Shown piece after piece: positions 36,790 to 45,721 of a DNA stretch of 64,000 nt. How positions within the stretch are numbered: the first letter of the stretch is position 1; each line of letters begins with the position of its first letter. Both the position numbers and the translations under genes were made by a program. Where the stretch lies: positions 167,948 to 231,947 of the forward strand of contig JARGOL010000001.1 of NCBI GenBank assembly GCA_029212745.1, read 5' to 3'. The DNA is from Alcanivoracaceae bacterium. Its GTDB lineage: Bacteria; Pseudomonadota; Gammaproteobacteria; Pseudomonadales; Alcanivoracaceae. The notes under the pieces were generated by a model. The model made no database searches. It had not been told where the DNA came from and was given only the letters and a program-made list of their open reading frames with translations.

Positions 36790-36943
36790 CATCTGAGCTG
36801 GCTTCCTTGTCTTCCTCGGGAGGCTGCTCGACCTTGGACGTGTTACCACTGTCAGGCAATGAGGTACCCGAAATGCCACCGGCGCAGCGGTACCTTGCGT
36901 GCGGCGCAAAAGACGATTGTTCCGGCGTGGTCATGGAATACAT
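36701..36943 (-). CDS. Possible small protein antisense to the fabY end
   Basis: An 80-codon frame starts at an ATG (36943) with GAGGAG only six bases upstream, a near-ideal ribosome binding site. The product begins MYSMTTPEQSSFAPHARYRC and is polar, Ser/Glu/Pro-rich, without membrane segment or recognised domain. Its last third overlaps the 3' end of fabY on the other strand. It is the only candidate gene in the 300-base spacer. Real translation is plausible but unproven. Confidence 0.4.
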   Translation of the reverse strand: MYSMTTPEQSSFAPHARYRCAGGISGTSLPDSGNTSKVEQPPEEDKEASSDVSVSGTQRSSGRRKGSRRPSSPVLKYDRR

Positions 36944-37089
36944 GAAATCTCCTCGGTGACCTGGGCATTGGCGCCTTGAAAGAATGGTGCCTTCCGGAAG
37001 ATACCGGCTCCATACCGGTTTGGTTGTCCTTTGTCAGCCTGCGTAACGACGTGTGACAGGCTGTTCGTTGCCCGCACGAGCGTGCTGTT
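36944..37089. other. Rest of the spacer after fabY
   Basis: The whole gap between fabY and the SRPBCC gene is 300 bases (36790-37089). Apart from the small candidate gene that begins at 36943 on the minus strand, I see no gene, clear terminator or promoter here. Confidence 0.5.
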
Positions 37090-37551
37090 TCAGGCTTCCA
37101 GTTTCTGTTTCAGGTTGGCCAGTGCCAGCGCAGACAGGTGTTTCATTCGCGGGTAGATCAGCAACGGTTCAATCAGGCGCACCGGGCCAGACACGTGATA
37201 CGTCAGTTGCCGGCGAAAGTGTGTCGCCGTGGCGCCCTGCTTTGCCAGGTCATAGCGAATGCATAATCCGCCATCGTTGGTTTCACCCCGCACTTCGAAG
37301 GCAAACGGGCGCTGTGCCGTGATCACCCGATAATGGGTCTGTCGCAACATGGATGGCGGCAGCGGCGACAGTGGCCGCAGGCAGATCACCTCATCGAACG
37401 TGTCACCCTCATGCAATACCGTCACCGCGGCCTCGGCACTGACGGAGCTGGGGTGCCATTCGTGCCAGCGCCAGGGCTGCGTCACATAGTCGTACACCTG
37501 CTCCGGGGAGCAGTTGATAACCGCCTCATTGCAGATGTTTCGCGTGGTCAT
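37090..37551 (-). CDS. SRPBCC (START-like) family protein
   Basis: The ATG at 37551 gives 153 aa. The protein starts with CNEAVINCSPEQVYDYVTQPWRWHEWHPSS, typical of the polyketide_cyc/START-like helix-grip fold that binds a hydrophobic ligand. The C-terminal helix is MKHLSALALANLKQKLE. It is a soluble cytoplasmic protein. It is divergent from the fatty acid hydroxylase, which suggests a lipid ligand but does not prove one. Confidence 0.82.
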   Translation of the reverse strand: MTTRNICNEAVINCSPEQVYDYVTQPWRWHEWHPSSVSAEAAVTVLHEGDTFDEVICLRPLSPLPPSMLRQTHYRVITAQRPFAFEVRGETNDGGLCIRYDLAKQGATATHFRRQLTYHVSGPVRLIEPLLIYPRMKHLSALALANLKQKLEA

Positions 37552-37654
37552 GTTATCGGCACCTTGCAAAGGTAGTGGTAGTATCGATGGGGTCGGCCGC
37601 ACCGGCCACCCAGTATTCATGGCATGCTACAGCCTGCCGTTGCGGGAGAGAACC

Positions 37655-38311
37655 ATGGACCTTCACCAGCGCACCGAACAGTTCCGCGACCGCTACCGGG
37701 GCAACATCAGCCGCCATTATTCCGGCTGGCTGCACGGTGCATTTGTGTTCGGCGTGGGCGGCGCACTGATGATCTATTGCTTCAGCCAGGCACAGGGTCT
37801 GCAGCCCTGGCACTGGCTACTGGTGCCAGGGGCCCTGCTGTTTACCAACGTTGGCGAGTACATTGCCCATCGCGAACTGGGCCACAAGAAACGCCGCTGG
37901 GCCAAACTTTTCTATTCGCGGCACACCGGCGACCACCACTCGTTTTTCACCCATGAAGACTACCTGATCGACAACAGTCGCGACCTGCGCGTGGTCCTGT
38001 TTCCCGCCTTCCTGCTGGTCGCGGTTACCCTGCTGGTGGCCGCACCAATGGGCTGGGCGCTGGGACAGCTGCTGACACCCGACGCAGGCTGGCTGTTTGC
38101 CGGCGCCCTGCTGCTGGGCTACCTGTTGTACGAAGTCGTGCACCTGTGCGACCACCTGCCTGCCAGCAACCCGCTGACCCGCTGGCCTGTCCTTCGCCAG
38201 CTGCGCGAGCACCATCGGCTGCATCATGATCCCGACATTGCCCGGCAGAAAAATTTCAATGTCACCCTGCCCGTCACCGACTGGATCATGGGCACCTGGT
38301 ACCGCGGCTAG
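37655..38311 (+). CDS. Fatty acid hydroxylase/sterol desaturase family protein
   Basis: This 218-aa membrane protein has four hydrophobic segments and the histidine-rich di-iron motifs HRELGHKK, HTGDHHSFF and REHHRLHHDP. It probably hydroxylates an acyl, sterol-like or carotenoid lipid with molecular oxygen. The ATG at 37655 follows GGGAGAGAACC. Its end overlaps the convergent double-cupin gene by four bases. Confidence 0.86.
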   Translation: MDLHQRTEQFRDRYRGNISRHYSGWLHGAFVFGVGGALMIYCFSQAQGLQPWHWLLVPGALLFTNVGEYIAHRELGHKKRRWAKLFYSRHTGDHHSFFTHEDYLIDNSRDLRVVLFPAFLLVAVTLLVAAPMGWALGQLLTPDAGWLFAGALLLGYLLYEVVHLCDHLPASNPLTRWPVLRQLREHHRLHHDPDIARQKNFNVTLPVTDWIMGTWYRG

Positions 38312-38976
38312 TCTGCCCGGGGAATGTGGCCGGTTTTTACCAGCAACGTGCAACCGTCGCGACTGAACGGCTTGTGCCCGCTGTAGGCCGGGCTGCGCAT
38401 CCAGGTGCCGGCCGGATACTCGCCAGCGTCATCGGCAAAGGTACCGGCGACAACGAAGATTTCCTCGCCGCCCGGGTGTATGTGGGGATGGAATTCCGTG
38501 CCCGGCGCCCAGCGCACCAGGGCGTTGTGCTCGGTCAGGTAGCTGTGCAACGGCATCACCTCGAGACCCTCCACCAGACCCGGCTGCCAGGATGCTTTGC
38601 TGCTGTCGATGCGCACCGGTTGAAGGTCATCGGCGGCGAACTGGTTGAGCTTGACGAAAATCACACAGCCGGGATCACTGAACGGCGTGTGCCGGGAACC
38701 GGGCGGGTTACGCAGGTAACTGCCGGCCGGACAATCGCCGTGTTCGTCCGAGAACACGCCGTCCAGCACCAGGATCTCTTCGCCCAGTGGATGCTCATGA
38801 GCCCGGAAATGCATGCCCGGGTCATACCGCACAATGCTGGTGACCTGGCCTGACTCAGCGGCCTCCCGCTCCAGCTTCTTGCGCCATACGCCCGCCATCG
38901 GCGACGGCTGCCAGTCCATCAGCGCCGTATTGATGACACAGCGTTGGCTGCGATCCATGTTTAGCGGTTGATCCAC
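38308..38976 (-). CDS. Double-cupin protein, ChrR-cupin-like
   Basis: This 222-aa protein has two repeats of a ChrR-type cupin: HEHPLGEEILVLDGVF at about residues 60-75 and HIHPGGEEIFVVAGTF at about 163-178, followed in each by a late His (RHTPF, GHKPF). All metal ligands are kept in both. ChrR cupins act as zinc-binding anti-sigma partners, but the N-terminal anti-sigma domain is absent here, so this may be a free sensor or dioxygenase. The GTG at 38976 has AAGGG upstream. Confidence 0.82.
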   Translation of the reverse strand: MDQPLNMDRSQRCVINTALMDWQPSPMAGVWRKKLEREAAESGQVTSIVRYDPGMHFRAHEHPLGEEILVLDGVFSDEHGDCPAGSYLRNPPGSRHTPFSDPGCVIFVKLNQFAADDLQPVRIDSSKASWQPGLVEGLEVMPLHSYLTEHNALVRWAPGTEFHPHIHPGGEEIFVVAGTFADDAGEYPAGTWMRSPAYSGHKPFSRDGCTLLVKTGHIPRAD

Positions 38977-39008
38977 AATGTGCCCTTCTCACGGAATGTG
39001 GCGGCAAT

Positions 39009-39755
39009 TCAGGCGTGGCTGGCCCCGGAGCGCGCCTTGCGACGCTTGGCCCGCACCCGCATGTTCAGCATCTCGACGCCGAAACTGAACGCCATGGCGA
39101 AATAGATATAGCCCTTGGGTATATGGAACTCGAGGCCATCAGCCACCAGCGCCGTACCCACCAGGACCAGGAACGATAACGCCAGCACCTTCAACGTAGG
39201 GTGTTGATGAATGAACTCGCCAATGGCGTTGGCGAACACCATCATGAAGCCCACCGCGATAACCACGGCAATGACCATCACTGACAGGTGATCCGCCATG
39301 CCCACTGCGGTAATAACCGAATCCAGCGAGAACACCATGTCCAGCAGGGCAATCTGGACCATGATCGCCATGAAACTGGCCCGTCCCTTGTGCTTTATCT
39401 GCTCTTCGCGCGGCTCCTCATCCTCGATTTCGTGCCCGATTTCCATGGTCGCCTTGGCCAGCAGGAAAAGGCCCCCGAGGATCAGTACCAGGTCCCGGCC
39501 GGAAATGCCCTGGTCGAACACATGGAACAGGTCCGCCGTGAGCTTGACCAGCCAGGCCAGTGACGCCAGCAGCAACAGCCGCATGACCATGGCCATGACG
39601 AGGCCGATAAATCGCGCCCTGGGCCGCTGTTCCTCGGGCAGTCGCTCCACCAGGATGGACAGGAAGATGATGTTGTCGATACCGAGCACGATTTCCAGTG
39701 CCGTCAGGGTACCAAGGGCCATCCAGGCTTGCGGGTCGCTGATCCATTCAAACAT
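39009..39755 (-). CDS. TerC family integral membrane protein
   Basis: This 248-aa protein has about seven transmembrane helices. TALEIVLGIDNIIFLSI near residue 20 and LLDMVFSLDSVITAVGMAD near 140 carry the conserved Asp residues of the TerC/Alx family, thought to take part in metal export (notably manganese) or tellurium resistance. A charged loop (EIEDEEPREEQIKHKGR) separates the two halves. The ATG at 39755 was chosen as the usual family start (MFEWI). Confidence 0.86.
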   Translation of the reverse strand: MFEWISDPQAWMALGTLTALEIVLGIDNIIFLSILVERLPEEQRPRARFIGLVMAMVMRLLLLASLAWLVKLTADLFHVFDQGISGRDLVLILGGLFLLAKATMEIGHEIEDEEPREEQIKHKGRASFMAIMVQIALLDMVFSLDSVITAVGMADHLSVMVIAVVIAVGFMMVFANAIGEFIHQHPTLKVLALSFLVLVGTALVADGLEFHIPKGYIYFAMAFSFGVEMLNMRVRAKRRKARSGASHA

Positions 39756-39903
39756 CGCTGTGATCCTGTGTTTTGCCGGGCAGGACCCGTGCGGGCCTGC
39801 CCGTGAAGAAAACCCGCATGATACGCAATCTGCCGGACCGACCACCAGCGGCGGCGCCATTGCCAACAGGCCCCGCTTGACAGCCCGGTCAGGACGTCAT
39901 ATT

Positions 39904-39914
39904 TTGTATTACAA
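39904..39914 (+). promoter_or_regulatory. Palindromic operator candidate upstream of the RHH gene
   Basis: TTGTA-T-TACAA is a perfect 11-base palindrome 33 bases before the GTG of the ribbon-helix-helix gene, inside an AT-rich patch. A closely similar site (16 positions, two differences) lies upstream of the adjacent kinase gene, which suggests that the encoded regulator controls both. Confidence 0.6.
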
Positions 39915-39946
39915 CAAATGCAGGCTGATACCTGGAGCGCACTGGC

Positions 39947-40444
39947 GTGGCACGCAAAAGCACCGATGAGAGCAGGAAAAACCCGGGCGCCCGCCGTCGG
40001 GGGCGTCGCCCGTCGCCGGACGACGAGCGCAAGGACCGGGTGATCCAGGCACGGGTACCCGAGGATCTGGAAACGACCCTCAAGCAGGCCGCTGACAAGC
40101 AGCGCATGTCCGTATCACACCTGATCCGCAATGTGCTGGAAGACACCTTTACCCTGGTGGACAACATCGTTGCCGACTCCAGCGCCCTGGTGGAGCAGGT
40201 GGGCCGCGACGCCAAGCGTGTCGCTGCCAGTGCCCGCGGCGAACTGGACCTGAGCGACCAGAAAACCCGCCAGGCCCTGCTCGACAGCGTCGATGCCTGG
40301 CAGGACGTGGTGGTGAACAAGCCGGGGCAGTGCATCGAGTGCGGCACTGCCCTCAAGCGCGGGCAGCGCGCCTATCGCGGGCTGAGTACCCTGGCAGACA
40401 TGCCACCGGTGTGGCTGTGTGGCAACTGCATTGAAGCACTGTGA
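39947..40444 (+). CDS. Ribbon-helix-helix regulator with C-terminal zinc ribbon
   Basis: This 165-aa protein starts at a GTG preceded by TGGAG. The basic N-terminus (KNPGARRRGRRPS) is followed by a ribbon-helix-helix core: VIQARVPEDLETTLKQAAD with SVSHLIRNVLED, about residues 32-67. The middle is helical (VDNIVADSSALVEQVGRDAK), and a CIECG...CGNC zinc ribbon lies at the end (from about residue 128). RHH proteins bind short palindromes as dimers of dimers. A site of this kind precedes this gene and the next one. I do not recognise the exact family. Confidence 0.75.
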   Translation: MARKSTDESRKNPGARRRGRRPSPDDERKDRVIQARVPEDLETTLKQAADKQRMSVSHLIRNVLEDTFTLVDNIVADSSALVEQVGRDAKRVAASARGELDLSDQKTRQALLDSVDAWQDVVVNKPGQCIECGTALKRGQRAYRGLSTLADMPPVWLCGNCIEAL

Positions 40445-40460
40445 CACCAACACCCTGGAG

Positions 40461-40488
40461 CGGGGTGGCCACTGGCCGCCCTTTTTTT
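40461..40488 (+). terminator. Rho-independent terminator of the RHH gene
   Basis: GGGTGGCC and GGCCGCCC form an 8-bp stem with one G-T pair and a three-base loop, followed by seven T (40482-40488). It separates the RHH transcript from the kinase gene. Confidence 0.85.
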
Positions 40489-40498
40489 GACGCTACGC

Positions 40499-40507
40499 TG
40501 TACTACA
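40499..40507 (+). promoter_or_regulatory. Second operator candidate, upstream of the ABC1 kinase gene
   Basis: TGTA-C-TACA matches the core of the palindrome at 39904. The shared stretch is TGTAyTACAAmAAATG (y = C/T, m = A/C). It lies just after the RHH terminator and 38 bases before the kinase start, a position where a repressor would block transcription. Confidence 0.55.
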
Positions 40508-40544
40508 AAAAATGACAACTTCATCTGTCGACAAGGAGCACATC

Positions 40545-42113
40545 ATGGATGCCGCGGTTATTGAAGCAACACCTGTGGAGACCAGCACTCCCCCGGCGTC
40601 GTCGCCGACAACGGGCCTGCGGGCCTGGCTGAAGGTCATGAATGCCTCCCTCAACGCCGTCGAGCAGACCGTGTGGCAGGGCCGCGCCCTGGCGGAACAG
40701 GCCCTGACTGCCTGGCGCCGGGTGGAAGACGGTGCCGGTGCCATGCTGGATGAGTATCAGGCCATTGCCGATGAGGCGGCGCAATGGCCGGCGCGCCTGC
40801 AACGCCTGAAGAAAACCGGCTGGATGCTGACCCGCATCACCAGCAGCTACCGGCTGTGGGGCATCAAGTCCGCGTTCCTGCCGCGCTCGCGCATGGCAGC
40901 CTCATTCGACCGCCTGCATGGCCGCAACGCGCGCCTGTTCCGCGACGTGTCCCTGGAACAGGGCGGCGCGTTCCTGAAGGTGGGCCAGCTGCTGTCTGCC
41001 CGCGCCGACATCCTGCCCAAAGCCTGGGTGGAAGAGCTGCGCGTCCTGCAGGACCAGGCGGGCGCAGAGCACTTCGAGGACATCCGCCAGGTCATTGAGC
41101 AGGAACTGGGACAGCCCCTTGACGCGCTGTTCGCCGAATTCGATCGCGACCCCATCGCCGCTGCCAGCATTGGCCAGGTGCACCGTGCCGTACTCCATGA
41201 CGGCCGCGAAGTGGCGGTCAAGATCCAGCGGCCCGGCCTCGAGCCGGTGATCAATCTCGACATGACGCTGATGAAGCTGTTCACCCAGAGCATCCAGTCA
41301 CTGCTGCCACCCACCGACATGGATACCATCACCGGGGAAATCGAGCGCACCATCCGCGAGGAACTGGATTACCGTGGCGAGGCCATCTGGATGGAGAAGA
41401 TTGCCGATCACCTGGCCGACGTCGACGGGCTGGTGGTGCCGCGCCCGGTCTGGTCGCACAGCAAGAAGCGTGTGCTGACCACCAACTTCATTCACGGACA
41501 ACCGCTGGCACAGGCCCTGGACGCGCGTGAGGCAGACGGCGACCACGCCGGGCTCTCGGACCTGCTTGGGCGGCTGCTCGACCTGTACCTGCGCCAGGTA
41601 CTGCAAGCCGGCGTGTTCCAGGCTGATCCGCATCCGGGCAACTTCCTGGTCACTGACAACAATGAACTGGTGCTGCTGGACTTCGGCTGCACCATGCAGC
41701 TGAGCGAGTCATTCCGGGACGGCTACTTCAAGGTCCTCGGTGCCGCGCTCATGGACGACCGCGACACCATGGCCGAACTGCTCATGGACATGGGCTTTGT
41801 CACCCGCAGCGGCAAGCCGGACACGCTGCTGGCCTTTGCCGATGCGCTGTTGTCACAGATACGGCAGGCTGCGCAGCAGATGGGCAGCGGCAACATGAGC
41901 TGGCCCACCCAGGCCGAGCTTCTTGCCGGCGGCCAGCAATTGATGGCCATGGCGGAACATGACCCGGTGGACAAGCTGCCGGCGGAATTCATCATGCTGG
42001 CCCGCGTGTTCACCACCCTCGGGGGCCTGTTCGTTCATTACCAGCCGCAGCTGGATGTGAACAAGCACCTGTTCCCGCACCTGGTGGGCCCGGCCATCAG
42101 CAACATGCGCTGA
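40545..42113 (+). CDS. ABC1/UbiB-family atypical kinase
   Basis: The ATG at 40545 has AAGGAG upstream and gives 522 aa. ABC1 signatures are all visible: [15 protein letters not shown] (KxGQ motif), [11 protein letters not shown] (Ala-rich loop), VAVKIQRPG (Lys), [20 protein letters not shown] and LLDFGC (DFG). Such proteins support ubiquinone synthesis or other lipid-linked processes. The N-terminal 90 residues are a helical extension of unknown type, and there is no UbiB-like C-terminal transmembrane pair, so it is a paralogue rather than UbiB itself. It has its own promoter after the RHH terminator. Confidence 0.88.
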   Translation: MDAAVIEATPVETSTPPASSPTTGLRAWLKVMNASLNAVEQTVWQGRALAEQALTAWRRVEDGAGAMLDEYQAIADEAAQWPARLQRLKKTGWMLTRITSSYRLWGIKSAFLPRSRMAASFDRLHGRNARLFRDVSLEQGGAFLKVGQLLSARADILPKAWVEELRVLQDQAGAEHFEDIRQVIEQELGQPLDALFAEFDRDPIAAASIGQVHRAVLHDGREVAVKIQRPGLEPVINLDMTLMKLFTQSIQSLLPPTDMDTITGEIERTIREELDYRGEAIWMEKIADHLADVDGLVVPRPVWSHSKKRVLTTNFIHGQPLAQALDAREADGDHAGLSDLLGRLLDLYLRQVLQAGVFQADPHPGNFLVTDNNELVLLDFGCTMQLSESFRDGYFKVLGAALMDDRDTMAELLMDMGFVTRSGKPDTLLAFADALLSQIRQAAQQMGSGNMSWPTQAELLAGGQQLMAMAEHDPVDKLPAEFIMLARVFTTLGGLFVHYQPQLDVNKHLFPHLVGPAISNMR

Positions 42114-42148
42114 GCGTTGCGGGCGTGCCAACTGCGCGCCCGCCCTGC

Positions 42149-42973
42149 TCAGCCCTCGTTGCGCATCACCTTCAGGCCACCGGCCACAGCCACTTCCCAG
42201 ACCTTGCGCATGTTCCGGAATGACGCCACTGCCATGCGCCCGTGCAGGGGAAAGACGATCTCGGGCTGGTTCTTCTCCACGCCCTTGAGAATGTACTCCG
42301 CCGCCTGGTCGGCAGTAATCGGCTTGATGTGTGCCTTGCGGCGGATGAATTCAAACGGGTCATCTCCGTCGAGCTGCAGACGCTGCATCTGGTCGGCACC
42401 AACGATGTTGGTCTCGACTATGCCCGGACATACCGCGCTCACCTTGACGCCATACACCTTGGCCTCCTCGCGCAGGGACAGACTCAGGCCCAGCACCGCA
42501 TGCTTGGTCATGGCATAGGCAGTCAACATGGGCGCCGGCATGAGGCCGGCGATGGACGCGGTATTGACGATATGGCCACTGCCCTGGCGTCGCATGACGT
42601 CATAGGCCGCCAGCGTGCCGTTGAGCACACCCTGCTGGTTGACCGCCATGGTCCGCTGCCACTCCTCGTCGGTGGTGTCTTTCACTTCCTTGACGATGCC
42701 GATACCGGCATTGTTGAACAGGTAATCCAGGCCATCTGCCGCCAGCTCTTCCACCAGGTCAGTGAATGCCACCTTGTCGGTGACATCCAGGCGCTGCGCC
42801 CGCAGCGAGCCGGCACTGCCGGCACAGTCGTCCGCCAGCCTGAGCAGGCCATCATCGTTGACGTCCGTGGCCACCACATGGGCACCCAGGTGCGTGAGGC
42901 GCACCGTCAGCGCCTTTCCCATGCCGGATGCGGCACCGGTCACCAGTACTGTCTTGTCCTGAAAGCATTTCAT
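42149..42973 (-). CDS. Short-chain dehydrogenase
   Basis: This 274-aa SDR has the TGAASGMG cofactor motif, NNAGIG and the catalytic YAMTKHA, with Ser in NTASIAGL. The Asp after the second strand (VVATDVND) suggests NAD preference. The ATG at 42973 follows GGGGGGAA. The 60-residue tail (RRKAHIKPITADQAAEYIL) fits SDRs acting on acyl or sterol-like substrates. It is divergent from the acyl-CoA dehydrogenase gene. Confidence 0.85.
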   Translation of the reverse strand: MKCFQDKTVLVTGAASGMGKALTVRLTHLGAHVVATDVNDDGLLRLADDCAGSAGSLRAQRLDVTDKVAFTDLVEELAADGLDYLFNNAGIGIVKEVKDTTDEEWQRTMAVNQQGVLNGTLAAYDVMRRQGSGHIVNTASIAGLMPAPMLTAYAMTKHAVLGLSLSLREEAKVYGVKVSAVCPGIVETNIVGADQMQRLQLDGDDPFEFIRRKAHIKPITADQAAEYILKGVEKNQPEIVFPLHGRMAVASFRNMRKVWEVAVAGGLKVMRNEG

Positions 42974-43142
42974 CACGTTCCCCCCGCTGGTGTGAGTCCC
43001 CCGAATATAACGCAATCATGCTGCCCTGCCGCCTGCCCGCTGACCGTTTCAGACAATCCGCGCAAAAACGATGATATTGCCCTCATTCCATGGCCGGTCT
43101 AGCCTGTCCGCTCGCTGATAGTGCAACCGCCCGGGAGCCTGC

Positions 43143-44921
43143 ATGGCACTGATAGATCGCGACACCCTCGATTTCCTGCTCTATGACGTCCTTGATGCGC
43201 AAGCGCTGACGCAGCTGGCCCCCTACCACGACCACAGCCGCGAAACCTTCAGCCAGACCCTGGATACCGCCACCCGTGTTGCCGAAACCTGGTTCCTGCC
43301 CCATAACGGCAAAGCCGATGAACACGAGCCACAGTTTGACGGTGACACTGTCACCACGCTTGCCGAGGTCAAGGACGCGTTCCGTCATTTCGTTGATGCC
43401 GGCCTGCTCACCGCACGTCTGCCGTTCGAACAGGATGGCATGCAGCTGCCGTCGCTGATCAATGGCGCCTGTATTTCCCAGTTCACCGCAGCCAATCCGT
43501 CGTCCGCCGCCTACCCGTTCCTGACCATGGCAGCGGCCAACCTGATTGACCATTTCGCCAGCGATGCGCTCAAGCAGACCTGGCTGCCTCTGATGCGCAG
43601 CGGCCAGGCCACCGGCACCATGGTGCTGACCGAGCCGGACGTGGGCTCGTCGCTGGGTGACCTGACCACCAGCGCCACACCGGCAGACGACGGCAGCTAC
43701 CGAATCCGTGGCCAGAAGATGTACATCTCCGGCGGTGATCATGACCTCACCGACAACATCGTTCACCTGGTGCTGGCCCGCATCAAGGGCGCACCGGCGG
43801 GCACTCGCGGCATCTCCCTGTTCCTGGTGCCAAAATGGCATGTGGATGACAGCGGAGCCCCTTCCACGCGCAACGATGTGGCACTGGCCGGGCTGCTGCA
43901 CAAGATGGGTTACCGTGGCACCACGTCCACGGTCCTGACATTTGGCGAACAGGACCAGTGCGTGGGTTACTTGATCGGTGAAGCACATCAGGGCCTGAAA
44001 TACATGTTCATGATGATGAACGAGGCGCGGGTGGGCGTGGGACTGGGCGCCGCCAGCATCGCCTGCCGCGGCTACGCGGAATCACTGGCCTATGCGCGTG
44101 AGCGCCCCCAGGGACGCCTGCCAAGCTGCAAGGATGCCAGCTCGAAACCGGTGATGATCATCGAACACGCGGATGTGCGGCGCATGCTGCTGGCGCAGAA
44201 AGCCTATGCCGAGGGCGCATTGATGCTGTGCCTGTATGGCAACCGGCTGATTGACCTGGCCGAGCACAGCGATGGCGATGAACAGCGCAATGCCCAGCAA
44301 CTGCTGGACCTGCTGACACCGGTGATCAAGTCCTGGCCATCCGAGTTTGGCCTCAAGGCCAACGAGCTGGCCATTCAGGTGCTGGGTGGCGCCGGCTATA
44401 TCCGCGAGTACCCGGTGGAGCAGTGCTACCGCGACCAGCGTCTCAATCCCATCCACGAGGGCACCCACGGCATCCAGGGCCTGGACCTGCTGGGGCGCAA
44501 GCTGTGGCAGGACAACAGCCGTGGCTTGATGGCGCTGGACGCTGCCGTGCGCGCCACCATCCGCACGGCCGGGGAACACGAGGAATTGCAGGTCATGGCG
44601 GCGACACTGGAGTCGGAATGGAACAAGGCGTCCGCGCTGATCCAGACACTGGGCAAGGCACTGGCAGCGGGCGACCCTGACAGGACGCTGGCAAACGCAT
44701 CGGTGTTCCTCACCTGGATGGGGCATCTGGTGGTGGCCTGGCAATGGCTGTGGCAGGCACAAGCCGCCCTGGCCAGTGACCAGCCCGACACGTTTTGCCA
44801 GGGGAAACTACAGGCCTGTCGTTATTTCTTCCGCTGGGAGCTGCCGCAGTGCAATCACTGGCATGACCTGTTGGCCTCGCAGGACGACACCTGCTACGCC
44901 ATGCCCATCAATGCATTCTGA
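43143..44921 (+). CDS. Acyl-CoA dehydrogenase (large type)
   Basis: This 592-aa FAD enzyme is longer than ordinary acyl-CoA dehydrogenases (about 390 aa) and matches the DmdC/AcdB group with an N-terminal extension and C-terminal domain. TGTMVLTEPDVGSSLGDL binds FAD, and the catalytic Glu lies in NPIHEGTHGIQ at about residue 440. It starts beta-oxidation or a related pathway by alpha,beta-dehydrogenation of an acyl-CoA. It is followed by an enoyl-CoA hydratase-like gene 20 bases later, so the pair gives two consecutive steps. Confidence 0.9.
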   Translation: MALIDRDTLDFLLYDVLDAQALTQLAPYHDHSRETFSQTLDTATRVAETWFLPHNGKADEHEPQFDGDTVTTLAEVKDAFRHFVDAGLLTARLPFEQDGMQLPSLINGACISQFTAANPSSAAYPFLTMAAANLIDHFASDALKQTWLPLMRSGQATGTMVLTEPDVGSSLGDLTTSATPADDGSYRIRGQKMYISGGDHDLTDNIVHLVLARIKGAPAGTRGISLFLVPKWHVDDSGAPSTRNDVALAGLLHKMGYRGTTSTVLTFGEQDQCVGYLIGEAHQGLKYMFMMMNEARVGVGLGAASIACRGYAESLAYARERPQGRLPSCKDASSKPVMIIEHADVRRMLLAQKAYAEGALMLCLYGNRLIDLAEHSDGDEQRNAQQLLDLLTPVIKSWPSEFGLKANELAIQVLGGAGYIREYPVEQCYRDQRLNPIHEGTHGIQGLDLLGRKLWQDNSRGLMALDAAVRATIRTAGEHEELQVMAATLESEWNKASALIQTLGKALAAGDPDRTLANASVFLTWMGHLVVAWQWLWQAQAALASDQPDTFCQGKLQACRYFFRWELPQCNHWHDLLASQDDTCYAMPINAF

Positions 44922-44941
44922 TTTTTTGCACGGAGAAAACC

Positions 44942-45721
44942 ATGTCACATGTTGAAGTGAGTACCGAAGGACACATCCTCATCATCCGCATCAATCGCGC
45001 GGAAAAGTACAACGCCCTGTCTCCGGACATGTACCACGACATGGGCAAGGCTTTGCACCAGCTCAACAATGACGACAACCTGCGCGTGGCGGTCCTGTAT
45101 GCCGAGGGCAAGCATTTCACCGCCGGTGTCGAGCTGGACAAGTGGGCACCGATCTTTGGCAGCGGCGATGCCTTCCCGGTGGCCGAGGGCGAAGTGGATC
45201 CCATGGGTCTCACCGGTGAACGCCACAGCAAGCCGCTGATCATTGCCGTACAGGGCTACTGCTTTACCTGGGGTGTGGAAATCCTGCTCAACGCCGACAT
45301 CCGCGTGGCCGCCAGCGATACCCAGTTCCAGATGCTGGAAGTACAGCGCGGCCTGTACCCTTGCGGCGGTGCCACCCTGCGCCTGCCGCGGGACGCCGGC
45401 TGGGGCAACGCCATGAAGGTGTTGTTCACCGGTGAACGCTGGAGCGCCGAGGATGCCTTGCGCTGGGGCATGGTCCAGGAAGTGGTGGAGCCAGGTCAGC
45501 AGCTGGAAGCGGCCATGGCCATTGCCCAGCGTATCGCCGACAACGCCCCACTGGCAGTGAAAGGCCTGATGAAGAGCGCGCGCACGGGCGAAACAGCACC
45601 GCGCGAAGAGGCCGTCGCCCAGATGTTCGAAGACCTGGTACCGGTGATGAAAAGTGATGACGCGGCAGAGGGCGTGCAGTCTTTCGTCGAGCGCCGGCAG
45701 GCCGTATTCAAGGGCCGCTAG
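44942..45721 (+). CDS. Enoyl-CoA hydratase/isomerase (crotonase family)
   Basis: This 259-aa crotonase has the oxyanion-hole strands HFTAGVEL and QGYCFTWGVEI. The first catalytic Glu position of classical hydratases is not obvious, and QMLEVQRGLYPCGGATL suggests another activity such as isomerase. It is 20 bases downstream of the acyl-CoA dehydrogenase and probably in the same operon. The end overlaps the convergent GDSL hydrolase gene by 14 bases. Confidence 0.86.
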   Translation: MSHVEVSTEGHILIIRINRAEKYNALSPDMYHDMGKALHQLNNDDNLRVAVLYAEGKHFTAGVELDKWAPIFGSGDAFPVAEGEVDPMGLTGERHSKPLIIAVQGYCFTWGVEILLNADIRVAASDTQFQMLEVQRGLYPCGGATLRLPRDAGWGNAMKVLFTGERWSAEDALRWGMVQEVVEPGQQLEAAMAIAQRIADNAPLAVKGLMKSARTGETAPREEAVAQMFEDLVPVMKSDDAAEGVQSFVERRQAVFKGR

